A stretch of 64,000 nucleotides of DNA, taken from assembly GCA_030425425.1 (NCBI GenBank), contig JAUIAO010000030.1:1-64000 (forward strand), written 5' to 3'. Position numbers and translations under genes: made by a program. The stretch comes from Bacteroidia bacterium. GTDB lineage: Bacteria; Bacteroidota; Bacteroidia; Cytophagales; Cyclobacteriaceae. The stretch's first letter is position 1; each line of letters begins with the position of its first letter. Positions 18,985 to 30,700 of this stretch are shown here, one piece after another. Under the pieces are notes generated by a model. That model was not told the DNA's origin, ran no database searches, and saw only the letters and a program-made list of their open reading frames with translations.

Positions 18985-21900
18985 TGAGCAACCAGGATCA
19001 AAACATTTCTGATCAGTCTGGTGGTGTGATGGACATCACAGAATTGATCAACCCATTTCCAGGGCTGAGACCATTTGGAATTGAAGAAGGACACTTGTTC
19101 TTCGGTAGGGAAGGGCAGAGCGATGAAGTACTTGTAAAGCTGGCAGATAATAAATTCGTGGCTATACTCGGTGCCTCTGGTTCCGGTAAATCTTCATTCA
19201 TGTACTGCGGTTTGGTGCCGAGTTTGGTTGGAGGATTCATGACGGAAGCGGGCTCTAATTGGAGAGTGGTTGTTGCCAGACCAGGCGGGGGACCGATCGA
19301 TAATCTGGCAGAATCCTTGCTCTTGAATGATCAGGAATATATGAATCTTCCAGAGGAGGACAAACTGATCAAGAAAACGATCATAGGTACTGTTTTGAGA
19401 AGTAGCTCATTGGGTTTGGTGGAAGTGATCAAACAGCTCAAAACGGAGAATGACCAAAATATTCTGGTTGTAATTGACCAGTTCGAAGAACTTTTCAGAT
19501 TTAGAAAATTGGAGTCCGCCAACTCTGATATGGATGAATCATCAGCGTTTGTCAACTTGCTACTCGAAGCAATCCATCAGTTTGATGAGCCTATATACGT
19601 GACGATCACGATGCGATCAGATTTTATTGGAGAGTGTGCCAAATTTCCGGATCTGACACAGATGATCAATGACTCACATTACTTAATCCCGCAGATGACT
19701 CGCGATCAGAAGCGCGCTGCAGTAGAAGGCCCTGTGGCTGTTGGTGGGGGAATTATTGCTCCGAGGTTGACTCAGCAATTGCTCAATGATGTTGGGGATA
19801 ACCCTGATCAACTGCCGATTTTGCAACATGCGCTGATGAGAACCTGGACCAACTGGGTGGATACTCGCAAAGAAGGCGAACCGATGGACCTCAGGCATTA
19901 CAATGCTATAGGGACTTTGCGTGAAGCACTTTCGCAGCATGCCAATGAAGCATATGATGCTTTGAATAAGCGCGAAAAAGAAATCTGTGAGGTGATGTTT
20001 AAGGCACTCACGGAGAGAGGAAGTGAAAATCAAGGAATCAGACGACCAACCAAACTCGGTACAATAGCTTCTATAGCTGGCGTAACAGAAGATGAAGTAA
20101 TTCGCGTTGTGGATAAATTTCGAGAACCGGGCAGATCGCTTTTGATGCCTCCTTATGGAGTAAGCCTGGAGTCTGATACTGTAGTGGATATCTCTCACGA
20201 AAGTTTGATGCGAATCTGGGACAGACTGAAGCGGTGGCTGGACGAAGAGTCCAAAGCAGCCGAGATGTATATCAAGCTTTCAGAAGCAGCAGAGCGGTTT
20301 CAGGAAGGAAAAGCCTCCTTATGGAAAATGCCAGATTTGCAGCTGGCACTAAACTGGCGGGAAGAAAACAACCCGACCCTAGTATGGGGGCAGAGATATA
20401 ATCCAGCTTTTGAAAGAACCATCGTCTTCTTGGAGACTTCTGAGAAGGCATATGAAACAGAACAAAGAAATAAAGAACTCCTTCAAAAGCGACAAGTTCG
20501 TAGAATGCGTATCACTGCAGTCGCTATGGGGCTTGCGGCATTGGTTTCTATTTTCTTTGTGGTGTATGCAAATATTAAATCTAACGACGCAAAAAGACAG
20601 GCGGAAATAGCAAAAGAGAAATCAATATTGGCTCAGGTAAAAAGTGATGAAGCAGAGAAACAAGCAGCATTAGCAAAGAAACAAGAAGCTGAAGCAAACA
20701 AGCAATCAATATTGGCTCAGGAAAACAGCCTTAAAGCTCAGCAACAGGCAGAAATTGCGGAGCAGCAAAGTGCTTTAGCGAAAGAGCAGGCGCGCATTGC
20801 ACAAGAACAGACCGATGAAGCTCAAAAGCAACAAGAAATTGCCCAAGAACAAAGTTTACTGGCCAAAAAAGAGCAGAAGAAAGCAGAAGAAGCTGCTGAT
20901 CGAGCTGAAAAATTAAGAATGCAGTCAATTGCACAATCAATGGCGGTAAAAGCCACTAGCATTCCTGAGGCAGAGCTAAAAGCCATTGTAGCTAAGCAAG
21001 CATATGATTACAACGTAGAATTTGGTGATCCAACCAAGCCATACAATGGTGATGTATATGCAGGTATCTACTATGGGCTTACGGGTGTGATGGAACAAGA
21101 GAGAATCATCAAAGATGATTCTGGACGAGTAGTCAACACCATAATTCTTGAAGGTGATTCGATTCTGAATCAATTTCATGGCCATATTCCTCAATCCGGT
21201 GAAAACGAAGGAAAGAAAATTGCTGTAAAGTCGGTGTTATTCTCTAATGATGGTACGAAAATGTATTCTGCGGATGCTGATGGTAAGCTCTTTGTTTGGG
21301 ATTATGCCGGAGGTCAACGTAAATACCGAGAAATTTTCAGTCAGAACCAAGTCAACCGAGTGGTCAATGTCAGTCCTAATGAGCGATTCATTGCCTTGGG
21401 TACCTCAGGAAATAATATACTGGTTATTGATTTGAAAAATTTGGAAAATGAGCCGATTCAAGTAGCTGGACATGAAGGAGGAGTCATATATGATTTGGTG
21501 TTCCTTCCAGATAATACAGGTTTTATTTCAGCTGGTGCTGATAAAAAAGTGCTGTTCAATACCGTAAGAGGTGAGAATAGTAGAGAAGTGCTTGTTGCAG
21601 ATCACAAACCAAAAAGTTTGGCCATTTCACCAGATTCCAAAAGACTTGCAATAGGGTTAGATAACGGAGTGGTTTTGAACGTTGATTTAACGGATCCTGA
21701 TGCTCAGCCGACTCAAATCGTAAGTTTTAATACTGAAGGAAATAAGATCAACACCCTGAGTTTTAGTAATAATGGTAAATATCTGGCTATTGGAGAGGAA
21801 GCCGGAGTTGTGAATGTCTGGGATTTGGAAAGCAAAAAGCGTTTTGGTCCGCAGTTGGTCGGGACAAGAAACTCGGGAATCAAAGATGTGACCTTCAGTC

Positions 21901-22238
21901 CTGATGACGGATTGATTGTAGCGGCAAGTGCGGATAGATCTGCGAGAATGTGGGATATGAATAACATTTATGATCTACCTACTGTGTTTGATGATCATGA
22001 AGGGATTGTATGGTCTGTTGATTTTCATCCTGATGGGGGTAAGTTTGTAACAGCTAGCGGTGATGGGATAATCCGTGTGTTTGAGACAGTTCCTGATAAT
22101 TATGCTGATCAAATATGTGGATTAGTCTCTGAAAATATGAGTCCAACCGAGTGGCGCCAGTATGTGGATGCTACTGAGGAAATTGAATTTGTAAATACTT
22201 GTCCTGAACTAAAACCTGGAGTTGACGAAGCGAACTAG
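18984..22238 (+). CDS. nSTAND1 NTPase with transmembrane helix, coiled coil and WD40 propeller
   Basis: A 1084-residue signalling ATPase. It opens with the nSTAND1 signature NPFPGLRPF and FFGRE (about 23-43). Walker A is GASGSGKS (63-70) and Walker B is LVVIDQFEEL (161-170), with helical STAND modules to about 500. A single hydrophobic helix at about 510-530 is preceded by Arg/Lys (KRQVRRMR). By the positive-inside rule this puts the NTPase in the cytoplasm and everything after it in the periplasm. Residues about 536-645 are an Ala/Gln/Lys/Glu coiled coil in an AEIAKEQ-like repeat. Residues about 745-1035 contain seven WD40 repeats, enough for one propeller. Pairing with the Toll-like gene upstream gives an Apaf-1/NLR-like set of parts. 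The trigger and output are unknown. Confidence 0.88.
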   Translation: MSNQDQNISDQSGGVMDITELINPFPGLRPFGIEEGHLFFGREGQSDEVLVKLADNKFVAILGASGSGKSSFMYCGLVPSLVGGFMTEAGSNWRVVVARPGGGPIDNLAESLLLNDQEYMNLPEEDKLIKKTIIGTVLRSSSLGLVEVIKQLKTENDQNILVVIDQFEELFRFRKLESANSDMDESSAFVNLLLEAIHQFDEPIYVTITMRSDFIGECAKFPDLTQMINDSHYLIPQMTRDQKRAAVEGPVAVGGGIIAPRLTQQLLNDVGDNPDQLPILQHALMRTWTNWVDTRKEGEPMDLRHYNAIGTLREALSQHANEAYDALNKREKEICEVMFKALTERGSENQGIRRPTKLGTIASIAGVTEDEVIRVVDKFREPGRSLLMPPYGVSLESDTVVDISHESLMRIWDRLKRWLDEESKAAEMYIKLSEAAERFQEGKASLWKMPDLQLALNWREENNPTLVWGQRYNPAFERTIVFLETSEKAYETEQRNKELLQKRQVRRMRITAVAMGLAALVSIFFVVYANIKSNDAKRQAEIAKEKSILAQVKSDEAEKQAALAKKQEAEANKQSILAQENSLKAQQQAEIAEQQSALAKEQARIAQEQTDEAQKQQEIAQEQSLLAKKEQKKAEEAADRAEKLRMQSIAQSMAVKATSIPEAELKAIVAKQAYDYNVEFGDPTKPYNGDVYAGIYYGLTGVMEQERIIKDDSGRVVNTIILEGDSILNQFHGHIPQSGENEGKKIAVKSVLFSNDGTKMYSADADGKLFVWDYAGGQRKYREIFSQNQVNRVVNVSPNERFIALGTSGNNILVIDLKNLENEPIQVAGHEGGVIYDLVFLPDNTGFISAGADKKVLFNTVRGENSREVLVADHKPKSLAISPDSKRLAIGLDNGVVLNVDLTDPDAQPTQIVSFNTEGNKINTLSFSNNGKYLAIGEEAGVVNVWDLESKKRFGPQLVGTRNSGIKDVTFSPDDGLIVAASADRSARMWDMNNIYDLPTVFDDHEGIVWSVDFHPDGGKFVTASGDGIIRVFETVPDNYADQICGLVSENMSPTEWRQYVDATEEIEFVNTCPELKPGVDEAN

Positions 22239-22244
22239 AATTTT

Positions 22245-23357
22245 ATGAAACGAATATTTCTATTTTCATTTTTTGCCATTTTCGGTGCTACCTGGGTTTA
22301 TGCTCAGCTTACGGCCACACAGCAATTGAATAAGGCCGAGGATGACTATGAAGCTGGTATTTTGATCGGTATTCCTGATCAGATCAATGGTAGAATGGAA
22401 GAGTTTTCAAAGGCTGAAAAAGTGCGTGCAAAGAAACTTTTGACATTAGTCTATATTTTTTCAGATGAAGAGAAAAAAGCAGAAGAGGCTCTTGTAGACC
22501 TGCTTAGGGAAGAACCTGAATATCAATTGGATCCAAAAGTAGATCCTGCTGAGTTGTTTTTCTTGTACAGTCAGTTTCGAACTGCACCAATTTTTAAGGT
22601 GAGTTTTAGAGCGGGAGCTAACATGTCTAATCCCACAATCTTGGGAGAATATGGGACTTATGACTTGGACGAAGGAGCTTTGTTTGTCAATGGGAAAACC
22701 AAGTCTGGTCTGGACTCCAAGGAATACAACGGACTTTTTGAGTCTGGCAGCATGTCACCGACTGGTGGCATACAAGCTGGATGGTGGACTGAGGTTATGG
22801 CCGAAAAACATGTGGGAAAGGGTGTAGAATTGGGTGGAGGACTTCAAGTCAGAAACTCGAAATATTTCGCGGAGCAATTCAGTACCTCGTCGCAAAAAGT
22901 AGAATGGACCAATAAGCAACTCATGTTCCGAGTACCCATTCAGGTCAAATACACATACAATTATATGAATAGGAATAAAAGTATTCTTCCTTATGCTTTG
23001 TTGGGATTGTCTTATGATTATTTGATGTCCGCAACAGTTGATGCTTCCAGTGATATTGGAATTGGTGCGACGGTTACTGGTATGGACATCAAGGGTATCG
23101 ATGACCGCCAAGTCAATGTGCACAATATGTCTTACTATGTTGGGCTAGGAGCCAAATATCGTGTGAAGACACATTTTCTGAATGTGGAATTAAGGTATGA
23201 TATGTCTCCTTTCAATTATATCAATGGCGATAACAGAAACAATAATCAGACCTCTACTTTCGAACTGGGCTATGTAGAGCCAGACTTACGAATGAATGTA
23301 CTATCTCTGTCTTTAGGATTTACCTACTCTGTTCACAATCCCGTCAAATTGAAATAA
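22245..23357 (+). CDS. Outer-membrane beta-barrel with N-terminal helical domain
   Basis: A 370-residue protein with a signal peptide (1-20, WVYA-Q). Residues about 21-105 are helical and charged and resemble a short TPR-type module (LNKAEDDYEAG, VRAKKLLTLVYIFSDEEKKA, LFFLYSQFRTAPIFKVSFRAG). The remainder has alternating amphipathic strands (GIQAGWWTEVMAE, LMFRVPIQVKYTYNY, YYVGLGAKYRV, VLSLSLGFTYSV) of an outer-membrane barrel. The gene begins six bases after the nSTAND1-WD40 stop, and the next begins immediately after its own stop. I infer that the helical part faces the periplasm, where it could meet the WD40 propeller. Confidence 0.8.
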   Translation: MKRIFLFSFFAIFGATWVYAQLTATQQLNKAEDDYEAGILIGIPDQINGRMEEFSKAEKVRAKKLLTLVYIFSDEEKKAEEALVDLLREEPEYQLDPKVDPAELFFLYSQFRTAPIFKVSFRAGANMSNPTILGEYGTYDLDEGALFVNGKTKSGLDSKEYNGLFESGSMSPTGGIQAGWWTEVMAEKHVGKGVELGGGLQVRNSKYFAEQFSTSSQKVEWTNKQLMFRVPIQVKYTYNYMNRNKSILPYALLGLSYDYLMSATVDASSDIGIGATVTGMDIKGIDDRQVNVHNMSYYVGLGAKYRVKTHFLNVELRYDMSPFNYINGDNRNNNQTSTFELGYVEPDLRMNVLSLSLGFTYSVHNPVKLK

Positions 23358-24629
23358 ATGACCATGAAATCATATAAACTATTTGTATTAGGATTATTCT
23401 TTATCTGGTCATGTGCTGAAGAAGATGTCAACAGTCCATCACAGTCAGATGTTTTTATCAAATATTATGGAGCTAATGCGAATCAAGCAGTGGATTTGGC
23501 AACATATACATATCTCGAAAATGATGTTGAGGAGACTGGATATATGATATTGGCTCAAAATGAATCTGATGGGATACAGTCTGATTTTTACCTGGTAAGG
23601 ACTGATAAATATGGTAATGAAGTGAACTCAGTTATCATCGATGTTGCCGAAGCTGATTCTGCAAGTGCAACCTCGACTGTTGATATTCCAAAGAAGATTA
23701 AACCAATTGGGAATGGTCAGTTTTTAGTTGTTGGAGTCATTTCAGGATCACTTAACTATTTGGGAGCCTGGATCGAAATTGATACATCATTGAATAGTAC
23801 AAACATCCATAGGGTAAGTGATGTAGAGACAATTGATATTATAAAAACTGATGATAATGAGGTAATCATACTAGGGGATCAAAATGAACGAATAGTGATC
23901 CGAAAGTTGGATTTTGATGATAATCTGATTTGGTCATCAGAAGTAGATTTTACGGGAGACGATGAAGCCTTGGCTTTATTTGAAAATCCAAATGGTAATT
24001 TGTTTATAGTAGGCTCCAGCCGCGCATATGAGGAAACAGAAGGGATAAATATTTTTGCTTTAGAAACAAATTCACGTGGTACTGCTGAAAGCTCAGATGG
24101 GGTACCAAAAATATTAAATGAATCCACAGCCTCTAATGATGATATTCCAACAGCTGTCATAGCTACACCATGGGGTTATTCAATAACAGGATATACTCTG
24201 CCGAATGCTCAAAACGGAAATGAACCCCAGGGATTTGTGGTTAATGTAAGTAGAACGGCCAATATTCTTTATACACATGTTTTTGAATTCCCAAGTAACT
24301 CATCAAATGGTGGATTTGAATCTACCTGGCCACAAGCTCTGACCGTTGATTATGCTGGTTTTCTTTCAGTAGTAGGGAGACTTCCAGAATTTCCAGGTAA
24401 GCAAGATGAAATGATGGTTATGAGAATTCATCCTTCATTGGGCTTACAAGAGTCTGATTATGGAAGTTGCAGATCGTTTGGTAGAGCAACTGGTGATGAT
24501 GTTGCAAATGCCGTAATCACTCACCCTCTTGATGGAGATCTGGTGATTGCGGGAACAGTAGATTTCGGAAGTGGAACTTCCCTGATTAGTTTGATGAAGT
24601 TGAGTGAAACTGGAGACTTGGTAGATTGA
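23358..24629 (+). CDS. SpII lipoprotein, beta-rich
   Basis: A 423-residue protein. The natural signal begins at the second Met (MKSYKLFVLGLFFIWSC) with the lipidated Cys at residue 19 of the listed start. The body contains repeated short beta motifs around FLVVGVISG, EVIILGDQN, NLFIVGSSR, YSITGYTLP and DLVIAGTVDFG. These look like blades of a propeller of the kind seen in Bacteroidota outer-membrane proteins that begin with a D-x-G-Y-I-x-x-G pattern. No catalytic motif is seen. The start codon directly follows the barrel gene stop, so the two probably act together at the outer membrane. It may link the barrel to the giant protein encoded next. Function unknown. Confidence 0.75.
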   Translation: MTMKSYKLFVLGLFFIWSCAEEDVNSPSQSDVFIKYYGANANQAVDLATYTYLENDVEETGYMILAQNESDGIQSDFYLVRTDKYGNEVNSVIIDVAEADSASATSTVDIPKKIKPIGNGQFLVVGVISGSLNYLGAWIEIDTSLNSTNIHRVSDVETIDIIKTDDNEVIILGDQNERIVIRKLDFDDNLIWSSEVDFTGDDEALALFENPNGNLFIVGSSRAYEETEGINIFALETNSRGTAESSDGVPKILNESTASNDDIPTAVIATPWGYSITGYTLPNAQNGNEPQGFVVNVSRTANILYTHVFEFPSNSSNGGFESTWPQALTVDYAGFLSVVGRLPEFPGKQDEMMVMRIHPSLGLQESDYGSCRSFGRATGDDVANAVITHPLDGDLVIAGTVDFGSGTSLISLMKLSETGDLVD

Positions 24630-24721
24630 TAATCTTAGTTGTTGTTGGCAACCCTTCAGTTTGTTATAAATATTTAAAGATTTTGATTGAAATACCCAAG
24701 GTTATAAAACCGCCTAGAAAT

Positions 24722-27700
24722 ATGAAAAGAATCATTTTAACCCTGTTTGCTTTTTCTTTTTTCTTTAGCTCTTTGCTAGCCCAAAACACAGAAGATTTTG
24801 AAGATGAGACTGTCGGAGCGAACAGTTTTATTTCAAATTCTTTAAGTTTTTCAACTTCTTCGAATTTCGAAATATCTACGATATCGGCCGCCGGTTGGAA
24901 CGGGTCAGCTTCTGATGATCAGTTTTTGGACAATATCAATAGTTTAGGAGCTGGTGCTGTCCTTACGATCACACCGGCTTCAAATGTTGTCATCAAATCA
25001 TTATGGATTTATGTTTCTGATGATGGGGGCAATAACCCGGGTACATCTACAGGATCTATTTCGATTGATGGAAAACTTTCTTCATCGACTCAATTCAATA
25101 TTTCAAAAAATACAGGTTTTAACACTGCATTGGCTACAGCAGAAGGGTTCACTTTTATTGATTTTGCTACTGAAGGGGCATCTGATTATTCAAGTGTGGA
25201 AATTGATGAATTGGTGATAACAGCAAGTGGTTCGATGAATTACTTTGCTATAGATGCCTTTATTTGGGAATTAGCCCCGTCAGACGTCACTCCACCAACA
25301 TTTAGTGTAGCACCAGCGGTGAGTAATGAAGCTGCAGATGGTTTTGATGTAGCGGCCACTATTGATGAAACGGGGGATATATATTATGTAGTCGTAGCTG
25401 ATGGAGCAAGTGCCCCAACTACCACAGAAGTAATAAATGGGCAAGAAAGTGGAGGAGGAGCTGCTTTAAAATCTGGAAGTGCAACAGCCACTACCACACT
25501 CACTGAGTCTGTAACAGGTCTGAGTGCTTCTACTGCGTATGATGTGTATTTTGTTGCAAGAGACGATGAAAGTACACCAAATGTTCAAGCATCTGTAACA
25601 CTGGTAGATGTAACAACTTCCGCTCCTGCGGATGTTACACCTCCATCCGTGTCTGTTACCACAACTTCATCGGATCCTACGAATGACAATCCAATCCCAG
25701 TCACGATAACGTTCAGTGAGGAAGTCGATGAATTTAATAGTGAATCCCTGATTTCAGTAACAGGTGCTAGTTTGGCGGATTTTGCTTCTCCTGACAGTAT
25801 TACATTTACAGTTAATGCTACACCAACCGGAGACGGAACGGTTGAAGTCAGTGTTGGAGCTAGTGTTACTACGGACTTAGCAGGGAACAATAACACAGTC
25901 TCTAACACATTGAGTTTGGATTATGATGGAACTGCGCCAACAGTTACTGTGACTACCACTTCTTCAGATCCTACGAATGACAATCCTATTCCAGTGACGA
26001 TAACGTTCAGTGAGGAAGTAGATGAATTTAATAGTGAATCCTTGATTTCAGTAACAGGTGCTACTTTAGCAGATTTTGCATCTGCAGACAGCACTACATT
26101 TACGGCCAATGCTACGCCAACAGGAGATGGAACGGTTGAAGTCAGTGTTGGAGGGAGTGTTACCACTGATTTAGCAGGAAACAATAATAGCGCATCTAAC
26201 ACGCTCAGTTTGGATTATGATGGAACTGCTCCGTCTGGGTATTCAGTAACTATTGATGAAAGCCCAATTTTTTCAGGTAATGACTCTAACATTGGATTCA
26301 CTTTTGCAAGTGCAGAAGTTGGAGCTGATTATAGTTACACATTTACCAGTTCTGGAGGGGCAGGAAGTGTAACGAATACAGGAACAGTTGCCTCTGCCAC
26401 CGATAATATTACGGGAATTGATTTAAGCGGATTACCCGATGGAACAATTACTTTGAGCGTGACACTGACTGATGCATCTGGAAATACTGGTGCAGCTGCT
26501 ACAGATACGGAAACAAAAGATTCGTCAGCACCTTCTGGATTTTCAGTAACCATTGATGAAAGTCCAATAAACTCCGGAAATGAGACGAACATTGGTTTCA
26601 CTTTCGCAAGCGCTGAAGTAGGAGCAGATTATAGTTATACGTTTTCCACTTCTGGTGGAGCAGGTACTGTGAGTAATACTGGAACGATCACTACAGCTAC
26701 AGATAACATTACAGGAATAGATCTCAGTAGTTTGTCTGATGGAACAATAACCTTAAGCGTGACTCTAACAGATACCAATGGTAATACGAGCAGCGCATCT
26801 ACAGATACAGAAACAAAAGATTCCACCGCACCTTCAGGATATTCAGTCACCATCGATGAAAGCCCAATTAACTCATCTAATGATACGAATATTGGTTTCA
26901 CTTTCGCAAGTGCTGAAGTAGGAGCAGATTATAGTTATACTTTCACGAGTTCAGGTGGTGCCGGGAGTGTTTCAAATACAGGAACTATCGCCACAGCTAC
27001 GGATAATATTACGGGAATTGACCTGAGTGGATTACCTGACGGAACCATTACCATCAATGTAACACTAACTGATACCAATGGTAACACTGGAAGTGCAGCA
27101 AGTGACACTGAAACTAAGGACTCCACACCACCATCTGGATATTCTGTAACCATTGATGAAAGTCCAATATTCTCTGCTAATGATGATAACGTAGGGTTTA
27201 CATTCGCTGGAGCAGAAGTAGGAGCCGATTACAGTTATACTTTTACAAGTTCAGGTGGGGCAGGTAGTGTAAGCAATACAGGAACGATCACAACAGCTAC
27301 AGATAATATCACAGGAATAGATCTCAGTAGTTTGCCTGATGGAACGATCACACTCAGTGTTACAATAACTGATGTGGCTGGTAACACCGGATCGGCTGCC
27401 ACGGATACTGAAACGAAAGATTCCACTGCACCTTCTGGATTTTCTGTGACAATTGATCAGACTCCAATCAATATTGGAAATGAATCCAGTATTGATTTTA
27501 CATTTTCTGGAGCCGAAGTAGGAGCCGATTTCAGTTATACTTTTACAAGTTCAGGTGGGGCAGGTAGCGTAAGTAATACAGGAACGATTGCTACAGCTAC
27601 AGATAACATTACAGGAATAGATCTCAGTAGTTTGCCTGATGGAACAATAACCCTAAGCGTAACTCTAACAGATACCAATGGAAATACCAGCAGTGCATCT

Positions 27701-30700
27701 ACAGATACAGAAACAAAAGATGCAACGGCACCAACAGTAGCCATTACCAGACAAACAGCTGTCGTTGGTTCTGGCGCCAGCGCAACTACCGCGGCTACTT
27801 CCGTGGTGTTTAGAGTGACATTTAGTGAAAATGTAAATAATGTTGATGCCACTGATTTCACTCTGAGTGGTACTGCTGCAAGTAAGGCAATCAATGGGTT
27901 GAATACGGTTTCAAGTACAGTATATGATATTACTGTTGATTCATATACGGGAACAGGAACAATCAATCTGGATTTTACGGCTCATGACATTACTGATGAT
28001 AATGGAAATAGCTTTGGTGGAACAATCACCGGTACAGAAGAGGAATATGAAATTGTGAATCCAGACACAGACTCAGATATTGCGGATGCTGTTGCTACAA
28101 ATGAACAGACCTCTCAAATTGATTACACTTCATTCCAGGGTGCTAATGGGTCTTTGACTACATCAAACACTGTAAGAGTGTACACATTTACTGTTACAGA
28201 TGCTGGTACTACGGATGCTATTTCAACAGAGTTAAGTTCACTGGCTGTAGATATTACTTCGGGGAACCAATCTGAAATAAGATCTCTGGCTATTTATGAT
28301 GGATCGACTTTTATCGGCTCTACTGGATCTGTGGCCGCATCAAATAATATAAGCCTCACGTCAAATATCATAGTTACGGATGGTGGATCTGAGGATTTTG
28401 ATATTTATGTTTCATTCAATACTTCTGTTACAGACAACAATCAGTTTGTCTTTTCAGTAACAGGATCTACTCCGGTTTCAGGAAAATCATCTGTGGGAAC
28501 CCACAATGCTGTCAGTAGTAATGCTGGAGTGGATAATACCATTATGGTGGGGACTACTCAACTGACCATAATTTCCGAACCAACAGCGATAAACACTGCC
28601 GGTACATTTGGATTCACTGTGAATGCTGAAGATGCGAACGGAAACTTGGATTTGGACTTCTCGGAAGATGTGACTGTAGATGTTGGGACAACAAAGCCCT
28701 CAGGTGGCAATGTATCTGGTACAACCACGGTGAGTCCGGTTTCCGGAGTTTATACCTGGTCTGGACTGTCTGTCAATAAGGGAGGCGACTATGATTTTGA
28801 TTTTATTTCTGACGAGACGCTGGATGGTTTAACAACGGCTGGTTATACCTATAGTACTGCTGGAGGATTATCTGTCACATCCTCGGTTATTTCAGGATCA
28901 GATGCCAGCTCGGATATTATTGAAAACGCTACTTTTACCTACAACCAGTATTTGAACTACATTCAATATAATGCTACAAATATTGATGGGTCTGGAACTG
29001 ACGAGGTGATTATTGCCAAGTTTGATGTAAGAGATGGAGGTGGCTTAGGTGATACTGATAAAAACAGTACTGAAATTACTGATATTTCATTTGATATCAC
29101 TTCTGGAGCAGACAATCTTTCACGTATAGCTTTATATGATGATGATAATGCGATCGAAGTTGCTGAGCAAGCTGTGAATGTTACTTCAGATAATACGACA
29201 ATCACTTTTTCAGGCATTAGTATTATTGTCACTGATTTGGATGCTACGCCTACAGCTGGAGTAGGTACACTGACCATCGCGCTTAGAGCCTCTTTCAAGC
29301 AGAATACAGATGTAGATGACCAAGACGTTATCAATGTTGAGATAAGCTCTGTTACAGAAGCTACTGGCGGTAGCCGATCTCTGTTTGCATATCCTGACGG
29401 TTCTACAGATGGTATTACAGCTACTGCTACAAGTCTGGCAGCTGGTGAAAACCAGGTTGACGTAGTGGCAACAAAATTGACTTTAACCAACGATGCAGGT
29501 CTAACTGGATCATCTCCGTATGAACGGGTTTCAGGAAATATAACCCCATCAATTGAAGCTCGAGATGTCAATGGAAACCTTGATTTAGATGAGACTTCAG
29601 AAATCACTATTACTGGTCCAACGGATTTTGATGGATCTTCTACAACTTCATTTGAATTTAGCCTGGTAAATGGTTCAGCATCTCCTTCTTTTACTGTTTT
29701 CACTGAAGAAGAGGACGTGGTTTTGTCCTTTGCAGATAATGATGGTAATACCGGAAGTAGGACAGGATCAGTTTCGATTGGTACAGGCATCTCCTCAAGT
29801 GCGATAGATGTATATGATACCACAGCACCAACAATTACTTCCACATCTCCTTCAGATGATGCTTCTACTGTACTGATAAGCACATCCAAAAACATGTCAA
29901 TCACTTTTAGTGAAGACGTTTCTCCGATCTCAGGTGGACAGATACAAGTTGTTAGTAATCATTTACCTCCTGATGTGTTTACACTGCGTGTTGATAATGC
30001 ATCAGAAGTATCAGTATCGGGTAATTTTGTTTCATTAACACTTCCTGAATTATTAAGAGGAGGTTCAGTAGATGATGAAGTTTCTTACTATGTCTTAATT
30101 GATAATGATGCCTTTGACGACACTCCAAATAATGGTAGTACAGGTGGAAGTGAATCTATAAAATTTGGTGGAATTTCTAATTCCACCACATGGAACTTTG
30201 GCATGCAAGCAGATGGTACACCACCTGAAGTGGTCATTACTCGTAATGATGTCACTAATGGATCGTTTACTGGCACTAATGACACCTCTATATCATTTGA
30301 TTTGGCTTTTAGCGAAGAAATTGACGATTCCAGTTTGGGACTTGATGATATTACAATTTCTCTATCAAACGTGTTGGTAGGAGGAAATGGTACAGGAGGT
30401 ACAGCTAATACATTTGGATCTGATGCTGTATTAACCAATGATGGTGATGATCAGAATTATACGTTAACACTTAGTAACCTGACAACAACACCTTCTACAA
30501 ATGGAACTCTAAACATCACGATTGGAACAGGTTACACAGACGCCAATGGCATTTCGCCAGTGGGTAGTGAAGGACCTTCTAATAGTTTTACAATTGACCA
30601 AACTGCTGCAGGTGTATCCAGTGCGTCAATTAGTTCTGATAATGCCTTTGACAATCTGGCAGATGTAGGAAATGTAGTGACCCTTACAATTGAATTCAAT

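Noticed and set aside
14190-24629. Reading the Toll-like/STAND pair as a standard phage-defence island.
   Set aside because: No nuclease, protease, phage or integrase gene is nearby, and the same operon continues into outer-membrane and T9SS surface genes, which fits an envelope system better. Defence is not excluded.
24626-24721. Possible TTG start extending the giant protein by 32 residues upstream.
   Set aside because: The extension hides a clean signal peptide that begins at the ATG at 24722, and TTG overlaps the lipoprotein stop.
25640-27727. Regular repeats considered as a CRISPR array.
   Set aside because: Units are 294 or 300 bases and fully coding, with no short repeat-spacer pattern and no cas genes.
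28963-29904. A 313-codon open frame antisense to the giant gene, and several shorter ones (for example 27535-27966, 30088-30438).
   Set aside because: They consist of Ser/Val/Thr-rich low-complexity sequence and recur in step with the repeats; they are by-products of codon composition, with no signal, motif or promoter.
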